64,000 nt of DNA from an uncultured Dorea sp. Its GTDB lineage: Bacteria; Bacillota; Clostridia; Lachnospirales; Lachnospiraceae. Shown here piece after piece: positions 61,822 to 64,000 of this stretch. The notes below the pieces were generated by a model that had not been told where the DNA came from, made no database searches, and was given only the letters and a program-made list of their open reading frames with translations. The stretch's first letter is position 1. Every line of letters starts with the position of its first letter. The stretch covers positions 1-64,000 of the forward strand of contig CAJTZE010000007.1 of assembly GCA_910584265.1 (NCBI GenBank). Direction: 5' to 3'. Position numbers and translations under genes: made by a program.

Positions 61822-62193
61822 ATGCCGAATTACCGCTATAACATGCCGGATTATGAGCGGAGAAATAATTGCGGGAATCATCCGCATGCAGTCCCGCGCA
61901 GGCAGCACCCGCAGGAATACAGCACGGCCAGGGAATCCTGTGCTTCTGTGTTAAATTCCCATGAACCGGTTAGAAATTCCTGCGAAGTGCCCCACAGGGA
62001 ATGCCGCGATGCAGGAGAAATGTCCTGTGCAGTAAGCGAAAGCTGCGACGCTCTGGCCGGGATGCCTCTTGCAATGGCATATGTACCATGGCAGATGTGG
62101 CGTAAGATCTATGAAGCTGAAAAAGCATTGTGCCAGGGTACGATATTTGAAGAATTAGATAAACCTTTCCGGGGAACAGGAGGTGTCTGCTGA
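61822..62193 (+). CDS. cotJA: Spore coat associated protein CotJA
   Basis: A 123-aa spore coat protein. The N-terminal 70 residues are variable, rich in Arg, His and Cys. The C-terminal 45 residues carry the family motif PLAMAYVPWQMWRKIYEAEK and GTIFEELDKPFRGTGG. It is longer than Bacillus CotJA (about 80 aa). The ATG at 61822 is nine bases after AAGGAG. It overlaps cotJB by one base and is transcribed opposite to the SEDS gene, so the promoter region between them serves this operon. Confidence 0.93.
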   Translation: MPNYRYNMPDYERRNNCGNHPHAVPRRQHPQEYSTARESCASVLNSHEPVRNSCEVPHRECRDAGEMSCAVSESCDALAGMPLAMAYVPWQMWRKIYEAEKALCQGTIFEELDKPFRGTGGVC

Positions 62194-62465
62194 TGTCCGA
62201 TAACAGGCCTTGCCGAAAAGATCTGATGAATAAAATCAATGCTGTAAGCTTTGCAGTGGATGATGTGAAGCTGTTTCTGGACACACATCCGTGCGACGAA
62301 GAGGCTTTGGAATATTTTAATGAATTCCAGCAGCTCCGCAGATCTGCACTGAAAGAATATGCCAGATATTACGGTCCTCTGACCATCGATACTGTAGATG
62401 CCGATGAATGCGACCGCTGGAACTGGATTAATGAGCCATGGCCGTGGCAGGAAGGGGGATGCTAG
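62193..62465 (+). CDS. cotJB: Spore coat protein CotJB
   Basis: A 90-aa coat protein: LMNKINAVSFAVDDVKLFLD and HPCDEEALEYFNEFQQLRRS, ending RWNWINEPWPWQEGGC, matches the CotJB family (DxxxxLxTHP motif and the aromatic W-N-W-x-x-x-P-W-P-W tail). It starts one base into the cotJA stop and is followed 3 nt later by the start of cotJC. Confidence 0.94.
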   Translation: MSDNRPCRKDLMNKINAVSFAVDDVKLFLDTHPCDEEALEYFNEFQQLRRSALKEYARYYGPLTIDTVDADECDRWNWINEPWPWQEGGC

Positions 62466-62468
62466 TGT

Positions 62469-62567
62469 ATGTGGAATTATGAAAAGAGGTTACAATACCC
62501 GGTAAAGATCAAACAGACAAATCCCCAGATTGCACAGGTGATCATCACGCAGTTTGGAGGACTATAA
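62469..62567 (+). pseudogene. cotJC: 5' end of manganese catalase-like coat protein CotJC, cut by a prophage
   Basis: The frame reads MWNYEKRLQYPVKIKQTNPQ then IAQVIITQFGGL and stops. This is the start of CotJC (normally about 190 aa, a manganese-catalase-like coat protein), whose family continues QYGGPDGELGASLRYLSQRY. The homology ends at QFGG (about 62561), after about 31 codons, and the DNA after that belongs to a phage-type lysis module on the other strand. The rest of the gene should lie at the far end of the prophage outside the window. Intact after excision is possible. Confidence 0.88.
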
Positions 62568-62575
62568 TGCAGTAA
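62545..62575. other. Prophage/chromosome junction (attachment site) inside cotJC
   Basis: The point where CotJC homology ends (about 62561-62564, after GGAGGAC) marks one end of the inserted element. The core of recombination should be repeated at the other end, which lies outside the window. I see no integrase here. Confidence 0.6.
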
Positions 62576-62599
62576 CCTATAATATATACCTTTATCTTA

Positions 62600-63355
62600 T
62601 CAAAAATTTTTCTCAGCTTTCAGTAGTTCCAGTCCTGCCTTCCACGCCACCGGCCCTGCCTCATGCGGATCATCGGCAATACCCTTCGACAATTCAAACT
62701 GCCTGGTCTTGTCCTCTGTATCCGGTCCGAAGGAACCGTCTACTGCAACCTCATATCCCGCAGTGCAGAGAATTCTCTGCCAGATTTCAACCGCCGTCCC
62801 GGTCATCCCCAGTTTTAAAATCGGCATGCTTGCTGTCACAATCACCTTTCCTCCTTCATTATAATTTTGTACGGACCCGGCGTTTGTTTCTCCCGCGGCA
62901 TCCTCTCCGGCATACCGCAGTACGCAGTCCCATGGATAATTCCGGTAGGCCCTGATCAGGAATTCCTTACCGGTCTGGTCTCCCGGAGTTCCTCCGGTAA
63001 TCCCGCCCTTTTCATTGATGGAGGCTTCTGCCTCCATGCCGTTACCGCAGTACATAGCGGTATGCTTCTGCTTGTTCAACAGGACATCGCCCCGCTTCAG
63101 GCCGGATCCCGTAGATCGGTTTACGCTGGCCGTTACATCAACAAATCCCAGTGCCAGGAATACGCCGTACATATTCCCGGTATATGTAGCGCCTCCGGTC
63201 TTAACCGGAACGCCTGCCCGCTCCCAGGCTGTGATCACCGCGGAACTGCAGTCATAGTCCCCTTTTTCGCCCCATCTATATCTCTGGTCATATCCGTGGC
63301 GGTTGTCATTCGCTTTTGATTCCATCCAGCTAATAGCCGATTCTATTACTGACAT
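62600..63355 (-). CDS. Phage endolysin, peptidase plus peptidoglycan-binding domain
   Basis: A 251-aa lysin. The N-terminal domain has the catalytic Cys in KGDYDCSSAVITAWERAGVP and a His in LLNKQKHTAMYCGNG, the bacteriophage NlpC/P60-like or CHAP-like peptidase arrangement; DYDCSS is typical of Amidase_5 lysins. The C-terminal 65 residues form a PG_binding_1 type domain (MPILKLGMTGTAVEIWQRIL, then VDGSFGPDTEDKTRQFE). It has no signal peptide, so it would need the holin encoded upstream. It is the last phage gene before the cotJC junction. Confidence 0.9.
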   Translation of the reverse strand: MSVIESAISWMESKANDNRHGYDQRYRWGEKGDYDCSSAVITAWERAGVPVKTGGATYTGNMYGVFLALGFVDVTASVNRSTGSGLKRGDVLLNKQKHTAMYCGNGMEAEASINEKGGITGGTPGDQTGKEFLIRAYRNYPWDCVLRYAGEDAAGETNAGSVQNYNEGGKVIVTASMPILKLGMTGTAVEIWQRILCTAGYEVAVDGSFGPDTEDKTRQFELSKGIADDPHEAGPVAWKAGLELLKAEKNF

Positions 63356-63420
63356 ACTTTACTCCTTTCCTGTGCGACGCCGCACATAAAAAGAGGACGG
63401 TGTTACCCGCCCTCTGAATC

Positions 63421-63705
63421 CTATCTATTACCCGGTAAGCTTCCGTCTTTATCCAGCAGATTCCGCATCATCTCATACAGCCCCGTACTGGCCAGACCGG
63501 AAATCATTCCGCCTAACACTACCTCGGCATTGATCCCCGCCTGCATGTTGATCAGGATATTGACCAGACAGCCCCCGCACAGCGCCGCCAGCGGAATGTA
63601 CTTATTGGGGAACCAGCTGAATGCCGTTTTCAGGGCAAAGCCTGCACACAAGCAGATCCCCAGCGTTATCAGGTTCACGTATTCAAATAAGTATTTTAGA
63701 TCCAT
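63421..63705 (-). CDS. Phage holin
   Basis: A 94-aa small membrane protein with three hydrophobic segments (near LITLGICLCAGFALKTAF, IPLAALCGGCLVNILINMQA and VVLGGMISGLASTGLYEMMR), a charged C-terminus, and GGAAGG before the ATG. Size, position between an XhlA-like gene and the endolysin, and the pattern ALKTAFSWFPNKYIPL resemble phage holin families of Clostridial phages. It should make the membrane lesion for the lysin. Confidence 0.85.
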   Translation of the reverse strand: MDLKYLFEYVNLITLGICLCAGFALKTAFSWFPNKYIPLAALCGGCLVNILINMQAGINAEVVLGGMISGLASTGLYEMMRNLLDKDGSLPGNR

Positions 63706-63706
63706 G

Positions 63707-63916
63707 TTATTCTACCTTCCTTTCCAAATCGTCAAGCCTGTGGTTAGCAACTTTCGCCTTCTCTTCTAATAAGTATGTGCGCTCCACCACAGAATTGTGC
63801 TTTTCTACCTTTTTCTCCAGCTGTTCTATCCGGTACTTAGTAAGCTGGGTGCCCCCAAAGCTCCCGGCCAAAGTACCGATCAGGGACAGGACAGCTACTA
63901 ATACTGTATCAGGCAT
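63707..63916 (-). CDS. XhlA-like phage protein
   Basis: A 69-aa protein with one N-terminal hydrophobic helix (TVLVAVLSLIGTLAGSFGG) and a basic coiled coil (YRIEQLEKKVEKHNSVVERT, ending NHRLDDLERKVE). This is the reverse order of XhlA, in which the helix is C-terminal, but many Clostridial phages have this form upstream of the holin. It probably helps in lysis. It starts behind AAAGGAG and ends one base before the holin start. Confidence 0.75.
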   Translation of the reverse strand: MPDTVLVAVLSLIGTLAGSFGGTQLTKYRIEQLEKKVEKHNSVVERTYLLEEKAKVANHRLDDLERKVE

Positions 63917-63943
63917 ATCCCATTACTCCTTTCATTTCTCCTG

Positions 63944-64000
63944 TTACTCTGCCAGCTCCGGCACATCCAGATCGATCAGGACGTCCTTTACCTGCTCCCT
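63944..64000 (-). CDS. C-terminal end of a phage gene (partial)
   Basis: The last 18 codons of a minus-strand frame, REQVKDVLIDLDVPELAE and a stop, enter from beyond the window. It precedes the XhlA-like gene by 27 nt. The family is unknown. Confidence 0.4.
   Translation of the reverse strand, partial: REQVKDVLIDLDVPELAE

Overview
The window reads as chromosomal DNA of an endospore-forming, anaerobic Firmicute, most likely of the Lachnospiraceae (Clostridia). This is inferred from the SCIFF peptide with its radical SAM maturase, SpoVT, SigE, SigG, SpoIIGA and CotJ, a tRNA-Trp T-box leader, HemZ, a SecDF fusion and a Firmicute-type division (dcw) cluster. Most genes lie on the minus strand. 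No rRNA, tRNA or CRISPR array was seen.

Region 1 (1-12.1 kb) is accessory. It holds two histidine kinase/response regulator pairs. The second pair diverges from a three-gene ABC exporter of the lantibiotic-immunity (LanFEG/CprABC-like) type, whose promoter carries four regulator boxes spaced exactly 11 bp apart. Around these lie small regulators, a VTT-domain membrane protein, a Cof-type phosphatase, a carboxymuconolactone decarboxylase-cupin fusion, and several broken genes (an HTH regulator, a transporter remnant and a LysR regulator).

Region 2 (12.1-29 kb) is a housekeeping block: aspS, hisS, hemZ, an MBL hydrolase, a Gfo/Idh oxidoreductase, relA, recJ, secDF, the SCIFF pair scfA/scfB, a TIGR04086-like membrane protein, spoVT and a glycerol-3-phosphate dehydrogenase-like gene. 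Region 3 (29-42.7 kb) has a LacI-type regulator convergent with a HAD phosphatase, and a stand-alone TrpB2 with a GatB/YqeY protein behind a T-box whose specifier is UGG. It continues with a small HTH/coiled-coil gene pair, the pth-mfd-PrsA-like run, and decayed fragments of a LysR gene, an Rpn-family nuclease and an acetyltransferase.

Region 4 (42.7-62.6 kb) joins sporulation and division. sigG, a beta-CASP nuclease, sigE and spoIIGA are followed by a dcw cluster, given here in reverse of transcription: ftsZ, divIB, ftsW, murD, mraY, two class B PBPs, an ftsL-like gene, rsmH and mraZ. The cluster is headed by seven roughly 10-bp-spaced MraZ-type boxes and insulated by tandem terminators. It lacks murG, murC, murE and murF. 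A DegV protein, a second SEDS protein and the spore coat genes cotJA and cotJB follow.

Region 5 (from about 62.56 kb) begins where cotJC is cut after about 31 codons. Beyond it lies the lysis module of a prophage (endolysin, holin, XhlA-like protein) that runs off the window end. A prophage inserted in a mother-cell spore coat gene is the most interesting observation, because it resembles the excisable intervening elements known in other sporulation genes.
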